64,000 nucleotides of DNA. Origin: Saccharopolyspora sp. SCSIO 74807 (GTDB lineage: Bacteria > Actinomycetota > Actinomycetes > Mycobacteriales > Pseudonocardiaceae). The notes below the pieces were generated by a model. It saw nothing but the letters and a program-made list of their open reading frames with translations, did not search any database and was not told the DNA's origin. The stretch is taken from contig NZ_CP146100.1 of NCBI RefSeq assembly GCF_037023755.1, positions 5,425,501-5,489,500 on the forward strand, in the 5' to 3' direction. Of this stretch, positions 27,450 through 36,496 are shown piece by piece; positions within the stretch are counted from its first letter, which is position 1; every line of letters starts with the position of its first letter. A program made the translations under genes and the position numbers.

Positions 27450-28583
27450 ATGACCCCACAACGCGTCGCGGTGGTCGGCACCGGCGTCATCGGCGCCATG
27501 ACGGCATGGCGCCTGGCCGGGCGCGGAGCCGACGTGATCGCCCTGGACGCCCTTTCCCCGGGGCACGACCGCGGAGCCTCGGCCGGCGAGTCCCGCATCT
27601 TCCGCACCCTCTACAAAGAGGGATCCGGTTACGTGCCGCTGCTGCAGCGATCCGGCGCGCTGTGGCGCGAGCTGGAACTGAGCACCGGCACCCGGCTGCT
27701 GACGATGTGCGGAGGCCTCACCATCGGTCCGCGCGAGCACGCCGATGTCCGCGCCGTGCGCCGCTGCGCCGAGGAGCACGACCTCGACCACGAGGTCCTG
27801 GACACCGCGGCGGCTCGGCAGCGCTTCGCGCAGCACCGGATCGACGACGACGAGATCATGGTGTTCGATCCGGCGGCGGGCGTGCTGCGGCCCGAACCCG
27901 CGGTGCAAGCAGCGCTGCACGCGGCCGGGCTCGCGGGCGCGTCGATCCTGCCCTACCACCGGGTCGACGAGGTCGCCGAAACCGCGCGGGGATGGCGAAT
28001 CACCAGCGGTGCCACGCACTTCGACGTAGACCACGTCGTGTTCGCCCCGGGCCCGTGGGCGCGGCAGCTGGACCCGCTGAGCACGCTTCCCATCGAGATC
28101 CGGTTGATCACCGCGTACTGGTTCGCGACCCGCGACACCGCCGCGCACCGGCCGGACCGGTTGCCGATCGCGATCCGCCGCCACCGGGAAGCCGGGTTCT
28201 CCTGCTTCCCGGTGCTGGACGGGGTCGGCATCAAGATCATCCCGCATCACCTCGGATGGCCGATCCTGCACGACCCGGCCGCGCTGCCCCGTTCGGCCGA
28301 GCCGGAGTACGCCCGCGCGGCTTCGGAAGCCGCCCGGCGGCTGCTGCCCGGGGTCGTGCCGCACCCGGTGCGGATCGGCACCTACGCCGAGGGCTTCACG
28401 CCGGACGAGCACGCCCTGCTGGGCCCGCTACCCGGGCACCGCAACGCCACCGTCATGACCGGCTTCTCCGGGCACGGCTTCAAGCTCGCCCCGGTCTTCG
28501 GCGAGCTCGGCGCCGAGCTGGCGCTCGGGGAACCCGCCAGCCACGACATCACCGCGCTGGACCCCGGCCGCCGCGCGGACTGA
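27450..28583 (+). CDS. FAD-dependent oxidase, monomeric sarcosine oxidase / N-methyltryptophan oxidase type
   Basis: 377 residues. The dinucleotide-binding motif VAVVGTGVIGAMTAWRLAGRG opens the protein; SAGESRIFRTLYKEGSGYVP matches the conserved FAD/substrate region of MSOX/MTOX; TGFSGHGFKLAPVFGELGAE is the C-terminal flavin motif. The Cys that covalently anchors FAD in MSOX lies near this region in relatives; here the aligned stretch FSGHGFK has no Cys. The ATG at 27450 has GGGAG upstream. It is followed by a sodium symporter and another amine oxidase, suggesting uptake and oxidation of an N-alkyl amino acid. Confidence 0.85.
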   Translation: MTPQRVAVVGTGVIGAMTAWRLAGRGADVIALDALSPGHDRGASAGESRIFRTLYKEGSGYVPLLQRSGALWRELELSTGTRLLTMCGGLTIGPREHADVRAVRRCAEEHDLDHEVLDTAAARQRFAQHRIDDDEIMVFDPAAGVLRPEPAVQAALHAAGLAGASILPYHRVDEVAETARGWRITSGATHFDVDHVVFAPGPWARQLDPLSTLPIEIRLITAYWFATRDTAAHRPDRLPIAIRRHREAGFSCFPVLDGVGIKIIPHHLGWPILHDPAALPRSAEPEYARAASEAARRLLPGVVPHPVRIGTYAEGFTPDEHALLGPLPGHRNATVMTGFSGHGFKLAPVFGELGAELALGEPASHDITALDPGRRAD

Positions 28584-28615
28584 GAACCGTCCACACAGGA
28601 CCCCTGGAGGCAACC

Positions 28616-30049
28616 GTGCCCACCGGTTCCACCGCCCAAATCGCCGGAGTCGTCCTCGCCAGCCTGCTGGTGATCGGTTTCGGAGTGGCCATGTCGGTCC
28701 ACTTCGGACGCAAGGCGAAGACCGCGCAGGACTGGCTGTCGGCCGGCGAGTCGCTGCCGCTGGTCGTAGTGATCATCACGCAGTTCGCGACCGCGACCGG
28801 CGGCGGGGTGCTCATCGCGCACGTCGGCATCGGCTACCGCTCAGGCTGGTCGGTCTTCGCCTACGAGGGCTGCGTGCTGGTCGGCTTCCTCGGGTTGATG
28901 CTGATCGCCAAATGGCTGCGGCAGCAGCGGTTCACCACCGTTCCGGACGTCGTGACCCGGCTGTTCGGCAGGCATCGGATGGTCACCGCCATCGCCGCGC
29001 TGGCCGCCCTGGTGGTGCCGTTCGGCTGGCTGGCGACCCAGTTCGTGGCCTTCGCCCAGCTTTTCGGCCGGCTGACCGGGATGCCGGACGCCGCGCTGAT
29101 CGTCGTGATCATGCTGGCATCGCTGCTGTTCGTGCTGCCGGGCGGAATGACGTCGGTGGCCTGGACGGACTTCGTGTTCGGCATCTTGATGATCGTTCTG
29201 TCGCTCGGCGTCGCGGCCTACGCGGTCGACCTGGCAGGCGGCTGGCGGCAGATCACCGAGACCGTGCCGCGGCAGCTGTGGGGCTGGGGCGGGTTCACCG
29301 CGGCCGGCGGGGAGCAGCTCTGGCTCTGGATCGCCGCGATCGTGCCGGGCACGCTGACCAACCAGCTCTACTACCAGCGCGTGTTCGCCACCAAGAAGGT
29401 CTCCGACGCCCGGCGCGGGCTCGCGCTGTCCGGGCTGACGATGCTCATCGGCGGCGTCTACGCCGGATGCATCGGGCTCGCGGTGCACTCGCTGAACCCG
29501 GGTCTGACCAACGAGGAGGACGCGGCCGGATGGCTGCTGACCCGGCTGCCGAGCTGGCTGGTGGTGGTCTTCGGCGCGTTCCTGGTCTCGACGATCGTCT
29601 CGACCACGGGCGCCGCCCTGCAATCCGTGGTCGCCAACCTGACCAGGGACGTCTACCACAACATCGTGGGCGGCGAGCACGACGAACGCCGGACCGTGCG
29701 GCTGTCGCGGACGATCACGGTCGCGGTATCCCTGTTGGCCGCGGTGCTGGCGATCGTGTTCCCCAAGGCGCTGACCTGGCTGGTGGCCACCTACGCCTAC
29801 TCGGCCGCGGCGCTGGCCGCGCCCATCTTCCTCGGCTACCTGCTGCACCGGCGACGCCGGCTGACACCGGCGACCGCGATCGCCAGCATGATCGCCGGGG
29901 TCGCGGGCTGCGCGGCCGCCCAGCTGGCGGACACGACCGTTCCGTACGCGGTGTACGGGATCGCCGCCTCGGCCGCGGTGCTGCTGGTATTGGCGATGCT
30001 CGCACCCGCCGACCGCGACCAGACCCCGCACGCGGGAGTGAGGAGCTGA
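28616..30049 (+). CDS. Sodium:solute symporter (SSS family)
   Basis: 477 residues with about 13 hydrophobic segments. Features include the N-terminal GRKAKTAQDWLSAGESLPL of SSS carriers, a transmembrane core with LPGGMTSVAWTDFVFG, and the sodium-site region FLVSTIVSTTGAALQSVVAN. It should import a zwitterionic or organic-acid substrate with Na+. I chose the GTG at 28616 with GGAGG five bases upstream. It lies between two FAD amine oxidase genes (gaps of 32 and 2 bp), so it probably supplies their substrate. Confidence 0.88.
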   Translation: MPTGSTAQIAGVVLASLLVIGFGVAMSVHFGRKAKTAQDWLSAGESLPLVVVIITQFATATGGGVLIAHVGIGYRSGWSVFAYEGCVLVGFLGLMLIAKWLRQQRFTTVPDVVTRLFGRHRMVTAIAALAALVVPFGWLATQFVAFAQLFGRLTGMPDAALIVVIMLASLLFVLPGGMTSVAWTDFVFGILMIVLSLGVAAYAVDLAGGWRQITETVPRQLWGWGGFTAAGGEQLWLWIAAIVPGTLTNQLYYQRVFATKKVSDARRGLALSGLTMLIGGVYAGCIGLAVHSLNPGLTNEEDAAGWLLTRLPSWLVVVFGAFLVSTIVSTTGAALQSVVANLTRDVYHNIVGGEHDERRTVRLSRTITVAVSLLAAVLAIVFPKALTWLVATYAYSAAALAAPIFLGYLLHRRRRLTPATAIASMIAGVAGCAAAQLADTTVPYAVYGIAASAAVLLVLAMLAPADRDQTPHAGVRS

Positions 30050-30051
30050 GC

Positions 30052-31212
30052 ATGCGGATCGCCGTCATCGGACTCGGAGTGCTGGGCGCCAGTGCCGCCC
30101 GTTCGCTGAGCCTCGCCGGCGCCGAGGTGACCGTGTTCGAACGGTCCGGCGCCCTCGCCGGAACCTCCGGAACCTCGTTCGCCTGGACCAACTCGCACAA
30201 CAAGAACCCGCGCGCTTACCACGATCTCAACGTCGCCGGGATGGCCGAGCACGAGGCGCTCGCGGCGGATCCGGGACCGCACCGGCGCTGGTTCGCGCGG
30301 ACCGGCAACCTGGAGTGGGCCGCCGACGAGGCCGGAACCGAGCGGCTCGCCGCTTCGGTCGCCGAGCTCGCGGCCCGCGACTACCCGGTCGGCTGGATCA
30401 CTCCCGGACGCGCCCGCGAACTGGTCCCGGACCTGCGGGTTCCCGCCGGGATCGAGGACATCGCCTACTACCCGACCGAAGGTCACGTCGTACCGGCACT
30501 CCTGCTGGCGCGGTTGTGGGGCCAGGCAAGGGATCTCGGGGCGCGGTTGCGCTGTCCTGCCGAGGTCCTCGGTCTGTCCGAAGTGGAGCGAGGAGTGCGG
30601 ATCGAGCTGGCCGACGGCACCGCCGAAGCCGACGCGGTGGTGCTCGCGGCGGGGCGGTGGACCGAGGAGCTGAGCGCCGCAGCGGGCTGCCGGATACCGA
30701 TGGCCGCACCGGACGCCGCGGGCTCGGCGACCGTCGGTCTGCTCGGCTACACCAGCCCCCTGCCGGTGCGGATGGACCGGGTGCTCACCACGCCGAAGCT
30801 CAACGTCCGCCCGGACGGCGGCGGCCGGCTGGTCGTCCAAGGCCTGGATCTCGACGCCGACGCGGATCCGGCCGCGCCCCCGGCGGTGAACGGCCGACAC
30901 GCGCAGGAGCTGCGCGGCAGGCTCACCGAACTGCTGGGGCAAGCCGCCGGGTTGGAATCCTTGCGGGTGGGCCAGCGAGCCATGCCCGCCGACGGGCTCA
31001 CCGTCGCCGGATTCCTCGGCGGCAGCGGACGGATCTACGCGATGGCCACCCACAGCGGCATCACGCTCGGGCCACTGCTCGGCAAGCTCGCGGCACAAGA
31101 GATCACCACCGGCGACCCCGCGGAGGCGCTGGCGCCGTTCCGGCCGGACCGCCTGATCGGCAGGTCCGGCCTACCGCCGCTGACACCGGCCCGCTTCGCC
31201 GGACAGCAGTGA
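30052..31212 (+). CDS. FAD-dependent D-amino-acid/glycine oxidase-like enzyme (DadA-type)
   Basis: 386 residues. It opens with MRIAVIGLGVLGASAARSLS, then GTSFAWTNSHNKNPRAYHDL, typical of DadA/glycine-oxidase relatives that oxidise secondary or primary amino acids. The C-terminal LRVGQRAMPADGLTVAGFLG and MATHSGITLGPLLGKLAA form the flavin cap. The start is two bases after the symporter stop, with a GAGGAG site within the symporter end, so the two are co-translated. It follows the SoxA-like oxidase, giving two different amine oxidases in one unit. Confidence 0.86.
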   Translation: MRIAVIGLGVLGASAARSLSLAGAEVTVFERSGALAGTSGTSFAWTNSHNKNPRAYHDLNVAGMAEHEALAADPGPHRRWFARTGNLEWAADEAGTERLAASVAELAARDYPVGWITPGRARELVPDLRVPAGIEDIAYYPTEGHVVPALLLARLWGQARDLGARLRCPAEVLGLSEVERGVRIELADGTAEADAVVLAAGRWTEELSAAAGCRIPMAAPDAAGSATVGLLGYTSPLPVRMDRVLTTPKLNVRPDGGGRLVVQGLDLDADADPAAPPAVNGRHAQELRGRLTELLGQAAGLESLRVGQRAMPADGLTVAGFLGGSGRIYAMATHSGITLGPLLGKLAAQEITTGDPAEALAPFRPDRLIGRSGLPPLTPARFAGQQ

Positions 31213-31275
31213 GCCCCGGTGAAACGTTCGGCGGTGAAGGCGAGCAGGGCGGTCACGCGGTCCGCTCCGGGTGCG

Positions 31276-31340
31276 GAACGCCTCGGAACCGCACCGCGCG
31301 GCCGACCTGCTCATGTCTTCGCGGAGGCTCCGAGGCGTTC
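31276..31340. terminator. 12-bp inverted repeat between convergent genes
   Basis: GAACGCCTCGGA at 31276-31287 and its exact complement at 31329-31340 flank a 41-nt loop. The repeat lies between the convergent DadA-like and cupin genes and may act as a bidirectional terminator. The long loop makes it weaker than the other hairpins listed. Confidence 0.5.
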
Positions 31341-31348
31341 TCCCAGCG

Positions 31349-31729
31349 CTAGCGCGCGGCGTCGTACTCCTCGTCGGTGACGTGCCTGCCCCAGGTGACG
31401 GGATTGCCGGACTCGTCGTTCTGCTGCATGGCGACGTGCACCATGAACCGGTTCGGGGCAGCGCCGTGCCAGTGGTTCTCCCCCGGCTCGAAGAACACGC
31501 GGTCGCCGGGATGCACCGTCTCGACCGGGCCGCCTTCGCGCTGGCACAGTCCCACGCCCTCGGTGACGAAGATCGTCTGGCCGTGCGGGTGGGTATGCCA
31601 CGCGGTGCGCGCTCCCGGGGTGAAATGCACGTTGGCGGCGCCGAACGCGGAGCCGGCGGCCGGTGCGGCGACGGCGTCGATGTAGACATCGCCGGTGAAC
31701 CAGTCCGCGGGCCCCTGCTGGGTGTCCAT
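31349..31729 (-). CDS. Cupin-domain protein
   Basis: 126 residues forming one cupin barrel. Metal ligands appear as His in AWHTHPHGQTIFVTEG (motif 1) and His in GENHWHG (motif 2). Small cupins of this kind (relatives of hydroxynitrile lyase-like and quercetinase-like proteins) are often isomerases, lyases or decarboxylases. I chose the ATG at 31729 (MDTQQG); an in-frame GTG at 31753 is possible and neither has a clear ribosome site. It lies downstream of the GntR/FCD gene on the same strand, 324 bp away; that gap shows no gene or obvious signal. Confidence 0.8.
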   Translation of the reverse strand: MDTQQGPADWFTGDVYIDAVAAPAAGSAFGAANVHFTPGARTAWHTHPHGQTIFVTEGVGLCQREGGPVETVHPGDRVFFEPGENHWHGAAPNRFMVHVAMQQNDESGNPVTWGRHVTDEEYDAAR

Positions 31730-32053
31730 GCTGCTGCTTCGGGTGATCTGCACGAGGTGCTCGCTTTCGTTGTCTGCTGGTGCTCGCAGGGCATACCGGT
31801 TCCGGCCGGACGGGCTACGTGCTCTGGGCGCCGTCGACGACCAGTGCGTGACCCGAGCGGCCGCCGACCCGGGAACCGCTCGTACCGAGCCACGCCCGTC
31901 CGCCGGTTCCACGATGTCCGCTTTCCACCCAACCCCGCACGAGGCGAGCGTGGGAGGAACCGTTCAACGGGGTACTGCCAGCACCCCGCTGACCAGAACC
32001 TGACCGCGCCGACCCGCCAGGTTCCTTCGCCGCCGACCGTGCGCGCGCACGTC

Positions 32054-32716
32054 CTAGTCCGCGCGGGTTCCTGCGGAGTCGGGTCTCGCGATCAAGGTTT
32101 CGATCATGTGCGTGCGGGCCTTCTCGATTCCCGCGAGAACGACCGCGCGGATCTCGTCGGCGGAGTCGGTGCGGATGATGTCCACGAGCCGCTGGTGGTT
32201 GGTGGCGGTGTACGGGTGGCCGAGCGCGCCCTGCAGGTTCAGGAAGCGCTCGATCTCTTCGTGCAGCGCGTTGATGGTCTGCGTCATCAGGGGAATGCGC
32301 CCCAGTTCCGCGATGCGCACGTGGAACAGCCGGTTCGCTTCGTGCCGCGCGGCCGGTTCGTCCGCTGCGCGGACGGTCGAGTCGCTGAGCTCTTCGAGCG
32401 CGTCCAGCTCGGCTGCGGTCGATCGCTGGGACGCGAGCACGGCCGCCTCGGGCTCCAGGAGCGTGCGCATGTGGTAGGTGTCCTGCAGCTCGCCGATGTC
32501 GACGGACTTCACGAAGGTGCCGCGCCGGGGCACCACGACCACGAGCCCTTCGCGGCGCAGTGCGTTCATCGCCTCGCGGATCGGGGTGCGGCTCATCCCG
32601 TACTGCTCGGCGAGCGGGCCGTCCATGATGACCTCGCCGGGCCGGAGCCTGCACCGCAGGATGTCCCGTTTCAGCGACGCGTACGCGCGTTCGGACATCG
32701 AGGCTTGCCGACTCAC
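32054..32716 (-). CDS. GntR-family regulator, FCD subfamily
   Basis: 220 residues: a winged helix (EVIMDGPLAEQYGMSRTPIR, then REGLVVVVPRRGTFV) and an FCD domain with the His residues of its metal site (for example HEANRLFHVRIAELG). It is divergent from the AbgT-family transporter with a 176-bp shared gap containing a palindrome, and so probably represses the transporter/opine-type dehydrogenase pair. The start is a GTG with AGGAG eight bases upstream. Confidence 0.88.
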   Translation of the reverse strand: MSRQASMSERAYASLKRDILRCRLRPGEVIMDGPLAEQYGMSRTPIREAMNALRREGLVVVVPRRGTFVKSVDIGELQDTYHMRTLLEPEAAVLASQRSTAAELDALEELSDSTVRAADEPAARHEANRLFHVRIAELGRIPLMTQTINALHEEIERFLNLQGALGHPYTATNHQRLVDIIRTDSADEIRAVVLAGIEKARTHMIETLIARPDSAGTRAD

Positions 32717-32790
32717 ACCTACCGCTCCTACTGACTCCCCGCCCGATCAAGTCGGGTTGACGCACCTCGCGAGCCGACTCTAGCATCCGC

Positions 32791-32804
32791 CGTGAAATAT
32801 CACG
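32791..32804. promoter_or_regulatory. Palindrome between GntR and AbgT genes
   Basis: CGTGAAATATCACG has 5-bp perfect arms around a 4-bp AT core. It lies in the divergent control region, 75 bp upstream of the GntR start and 88 bp upstream of the AbgT start. It is a candidate operator for the FCD regulator. Confidence 0.4.
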
Positions 32805-32892
32805 GTGTACATCACAGGGATCCACAACGCGGTGGTGCTCCCCCGGCCGGCGCTGTGGCGGTGGTTGCCCTGGCCGATCAGGGCTTGGAGAG

Positions 32893-34470
32893 ATGATGCG
32901 AGTACCCGGCGATGTGCGATCCGGCGTCTGCACCAACCGCCTGTTCCGGGCGCTGAGCGCGCTCGAACGCGCGGGCAACAAGCTCCCGCACCCGTTCTGG
33001 CTGTTCGTCATCCTGTCCCTGGTGCTGGGTGCGGCGAGCGCAGCACTGTCCATGATGGACGTTCGGGTCACGCTGCCGTCGACCGGCGAGACCGCCGCGG
33101 TGCGCAACCTCTTCTCCGTGCACGGCGCGAAATTCGCCATCGAGTCGGCGTTGACCAACTACGCGGAGTTCCCGCCGCTGGCGACCATCGTCGTGGTGCT
33201 GCTCGGGGTGAGCGTCGCCGAACGCAGCGGGCTGCTCACCGCGCTGCTGCAAGGCACCGTGCGCCGATTACCGGTGGGATGGCTGACCTTCGCGATCGCG
33301 CTGTGCTCGATGATCGCCCACGTGATGAGCGACTCGGCCTACCTGATCATGATCCCGCTGGGTGCGCTCGCCTTCCGGACCGCCGGACGCAGCCCGGTGC
33401 TCGGGCTGATGGTCGCGTACGCCGCTACCGCGGTCGGCTTCAACTCCAGCCCGCTGGTCACCCCGCAGGACGCGATCCGATCCACGTTGTCGATGGCGGC
33501 GGCGCGGATCGTCGACCCGGGCTACACGATCACCCCGCTGGCGACCTACTACTTCACCGCGGTGTCCTCGATCGTGCTCTCGGCCGCGATCGCGCTGCTC
33601 GTCGACCGGGTGCTCGCGCATCGGCCCGAGTTCGGCGCCGACACCCTTGAGCAGGATTTCCGCACCGCGGAGGGCTTGTTCAACAAGTCCACCGGCGCCG
33701 CACCCGAAGGCGAGACGGCGGCGACGCAGCTGCGCGCGCTGCGCACGACCGGTGCCGTGTTCCTGGTCTGCGCCGCGGGCATCGCCGCGATGCTGCTTCC
33801 CGGTTCCCCGTTCCGCGGCGAGGGCGGAAGCATCGTCGAATCGCCGGTCGTCGAGAACGTCGCGGTGTTCATCTCGGTGGTCTTCGGCCTGCTGGGGATC
33901 GTCTACGGCCGCATCACCCGCACCATCCCGTCCTTGGGCGAGGTTCCGGCCGCGATGGCCGAGGGCGTGCGGTCCCTGGTGCCGGTGCTCGTGCTCTTCT
34001 TCGCCGTCGCGCAGTTCCTCGCGTATTTCGAATGGACCAACATCGGGTCGGTGATCAGCGTCAACGGCGCCGAGTTGCTGCGGTCGCTGCAGGTCCCGCA
34101 CCTCGCGCTGCTGCTGATCATCGTGCTGAGCATCAGCTGCCTGAACATCTTGATCACCAGCGGCTCGGCGATGTGGTCGATCCTGGCGCCGGTCGTGATC
34201 CCGATGACGATGTACCTGGGCATGCGGCCGGAGGCCGCCATGGCCGCCTTCATGATCGGCGACTCGGTGACGAACTGCGTCACGCCGCTCAACGGCTACT
34301 TCGTGCTCGCGCTCGGATTCGTCCAGCAATTCCGCAAAGGCGCGGGTGTCGGCACCCTGCTGTCGTTCACGACACCCATCGCCGTCGTCGTGCTCGTGGT
34401 GTGGGGCGGGTTCTTCGCGCTCTGGTACGGAGCGGGAATTCCGCTCGGTCCCGGAGTCGGCATCCGCTAG
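32893..34470 (+). CDS. AbgT-family transporter
   Basis: 525 residues with about 12-13 hydrophobic segments. AbgT features are present: ERAGNKLPHPFWLFVILSLV near the N-terminus, the hairpin region AHVMSDSAYLIMIPLGALAF, and NILITSGSAMWSILAPVVIP near the C-terminus. Characterised members import p-aminobenzoyl-glutamate or export sulfonamides. GGAGAG precedes the ATG. It lies 62 bp before an opine-dehydrogenase-family gene, so the cargo may instead be an N-substituted amino acid. That suggestion is inference. Confidence 0.88.
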   Translation: MMRVPGDVRSGVCTNRLFRALSALERAGNKLPHPFWLFVILSLVLGAASAALSMMDVRVTLPSTGETAAVRNLFSVHGAKFAIESALTNYAEFPPLATIVVVLLGVSVAERSGLLTALLQGTVRRLPVGWLTFAIALCSMIAHVMSDSAYLIMIPLGALAFRTAGRSPVLGLMVAYAATAVGFNSSPLVTPQDAIRSTLSMAAARIVDPGYTITPLATYYFTAVSSIVLSAAIALLVDRVLAHRPEFGADTLEQDFRTAEGLFNKSTGAAPEGETAATQLRALRTTGAVFLVCAAGIAAMLLPGSPFRGEGGSIVESPVVENVAVFISVVFGLLGIVYGRITRTIPSLGEVPAAMAEGVRSLVPVLVLFFAVAQFLAYFEWTNIGSVISVNGAELLRSLQVPHLALLLIIVLSISCLNILITSGSAMWSILAPVVIPMTMYLGMRPEAAMAAFMIGDSVTNCVTPLNGYFVLALGFVQQFRKGAGVGTLLSFTTPIAVVVLVVWGGFFALWYGAGIPLGPGVGIR

Positions 34471-34532
34471 CTCGTCCGCAGGTGCACGGACCCGGGCGGG
34501 ACGCGCTCGGGAAGCTCTCTCGAAAGGAACCA

Positions 34533-35651
34533 GTGTTGGGAACGATCGCAATCGTCGGGGCGGGCAACGTCGGCCAGGCGATCGCCGGGCACATGGCGGT
34601 GCTGGAGCACGACGTCCGGCTGTTCTCGCCGTGGGAGGCGGATTTCGACGCCGTCCGCGCCGCCGGCGGGATCGAGCTGACCGGCGAGCTCACCGGGCAC
34701 GGGCTGCCCGGTCTGCTGACCACGAACCTCGCAGCAGCCGTGCGCGGCGCGGACGTCGTGGTGGTGGCGGTACCCGCCTTCGCGCAGGCGAGCCTCTCGG
34801 AACAGCTCGCCGAGCTGCTGGAGCCCGGCCAGGTCGTCCTGTTCCAGCCCAGCACCCTCGGCAGCAGCCTCGAGCTGACCCGGCACTTCGCCCGCAGCGA
34901 GCGGAAACCGTGCCTGATCGCCGAGACCGCGACCAGCCTCTACACGTGCCGGCTGCGCGGTCCGGCGCAGGTGTACGTCGGCGCCATCAAGCAGTCGGTG
35001 CACCTCGCGAGCATCCCCGGCGGATCGGTCGACGCGGCACGCGAGCGTCTCCGGCCCTACTTCGGTGACCGGTACGTCGGGGACGGCGACACGTTGTCGG
35101 TGGGACTGGCCAACTGCAACGCGATCTACCACGTCCCGCCGGCGGTGCTGAACATCAAGACGGTGGAGGACGCCGCGGGACTCGCCCAGCACACCCTCGT
35201 CACTCCGCGGGTCGCCGAGGTCATCCACGAGCTGGACCTGGAACGGCTCGCGCTGGCGCGAGAGCTCGGCGTGACCGCGGGCAGCTTCTGGGACTTCCTC
35301 GAGACTTCCTACGGGGTGACCGAGGGCAGCTACGTGGAGCGCATCGAGCAGGGCTACGGACGGCAGGCCTTCCCCGAGCCGGACTCCCTCACGCACCGGT
35401 ACTTCACCGAGGACATCCCGTTCGGACTGGTCATCTGGAATTCGCTGGCGCAGCAGATCGGCTTGTCGCTGCCGCTGACCGACTCGTTCGTCCGGCTCGG
35501 CAGCGTGCTGTGCGGTCGCGACTGGGTGGCCGAGGGGCGGACCGCGGATCTGCTGGGACTGCAAGGTGCCGATGTCGAGCGGATCAGGGCCGCGTTCCGC
35601 AACGGCGACCAGCAGGCCCTCAGACGGTCAAGTTCGGCAGGTGCGGAGTGA
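34533..35651 (+). CDS. NAD/NADP octopine/nopaline dehydrogenase family protein
   Basis: 372 residues. An N-terminal Rossmann domain (IAIVGAGNVGQAIAGHMAVL) is followed by the helical opine-dehydrogenase domain with NAIYHVPPAVLNIKTVED, which includes the His of the family's His-Asp pair. Opine dehydrogenases reductively join an amino acid to a keto acid, or run in reverse to release them. The start is a GTG at 34533 with AAGGAA upstream. The last 32 bases overlap the convergent proteasome-like gene. Its coupling to the AbgT transporter suggests catabolism of an imported conjugate. Confidence 0.84.
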   Translation: MLGTIAIVGAGNVGQAIAGHMAVLEHDVRLFSPWEADFDAVRAAGGIELTGELTGHGLPGLLTTNLAAAVRGADVVVVAVPAFAQASLSEQLAELLEPGQVVLFQPSTLGSSLELTRHFARSERKPCLIAETATSLYTCRLRGPAQVYVGAIKQSVHLASIPGGSVDAARERLRPYFGDRYVGDGDTLSVGLANCNAIYHVPPAVLNIKTVEDAAGLAQHTLVTPRVAEVIHELDLERLALARELGVTAGSFWDFLETSYGVTEGSYVERIEQGYGRQAFPEPDSLTHRYFTEDIPFGLVIWNSLAQQIGLSLPLTDSFVRLGSVLCGRDWVAEGRTADLLGLQGADVERIRAAFRNGDQQALRRSSSAGAE

Positions 35652-36402
35652 TCTCGTCGGCCGGAACCTCTTCGTAGCCGTCTGCGGTGATCAGCGCGAG
35701 GGTGGGGTAGATGGCTCGGACGGAGTCCGGGCCTCCGGTTGCGCTGTCGTCGTCGGCCGCGTCGAACAAGGCTTGCAGCGCCACCCGGACGACGCTCGCC
35801 CGGTCCATCTCCGGATCGTGCAGCTTCTTCAGCGCTCCCCTGGCGAAGAACCAGCCCGAACCGGCGCCGCCGTAGTACTTCTCCTCCGCCGGTGCGCCGG
35901 TGATGTCGAAGGTGTAGATCCGGGCCTGCTGCCGTATCCGGTCCCAGCCGGCGAACAACGGGGTGGCCACCAGGTTCAGCTCGAGCTGCGGCAGGTTCGC
36001 GCGGACCATGGCCGATACCCGGTTGACCTTGGCCGGGAAGCTGAGTTCGGCGTGTTCGATCTTCTCGAAGTGCTCCAGCTCCACCTGGAACAGCTGCACC
36101 ATCTCCTTGCCCACTCCGACGGTGCCCGCGAAGGCGAGGCAGGACGCGTGATCGGCGGGTTCGAGCTTGCGGAGATCGCGCTGCGCGATGAGGTTGCCCA
36201 TGGTGGCCCGGCGGTCACCGGCGACCAGCACACCGTCCCGGTAGCGCACCGCGAAGATGGTCGTGCCGTGCACCTGCTCGGCGCCGGGGGCCGCTTGCGG
36301 CAGCGCGTACGGCGCGCAGCCGCGCAGCAGTTCGGCGAACGAGGAGCTGCGATGTCCCCACACGGCTTCCACCGATCCCGGCACGGGCGACTGGGACGTC
36401 AA
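35620..36402 (-). CDS. Proteasome beta subunit homologue, isolated from prcA
   Basis: About 260 residues. A propeptide with SSSFAELLRG and PYALP ends at His-Gly, and the mature chain begins TTIFAVRYRDGVLVAGDRRA. This matches PrcB, with catalytic Thr1, the Asp in GDRRAT and the Lys-type position near RDLRKLEPAD. ALFDAADDDSATGGPDSVRA is also PrcB-like. I prefer the TTG at 36402, which has AAGGAG seven bases upstream; ATGs at 36420 and 36438 lack a site. No prcA, pup, dop or arc gene lies in the window, so this is probably a second, stand-alone beta-type subunit. Confidence 0.85.
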   Translation of the reverse strand: MTSQSPVPGSVEAVWGHRSSSFAELLRGCAPYALPQAAPGAEQVHGTTIFAVRYRDGVLVAGDRRATMGNLIAQRDLRKLEPADHASCLAFAGTVGVGKEMVQLFQVELEHFEKIEHAELSFPAKVNRVSAMVRANLPQLELNLVATPLFAGWDRIRQQARIYTFDITGAPAEEKYYGGAGSGWFFARGALKKLHDPEMDRASVVRVALQALFDAADDDSATGGPDSVRAIYPTLALITADGYEEVPADEITPHLPNLTV

Positions 36403-36496
36403 GTCATCGCTCCTTCCCATCGAACACGGCAAGATCACCGGTCGTAGCGTTCCAGATGCCGCACGCTCGCGCTAGCAGTCGTGGTCGTCGCGGGCC

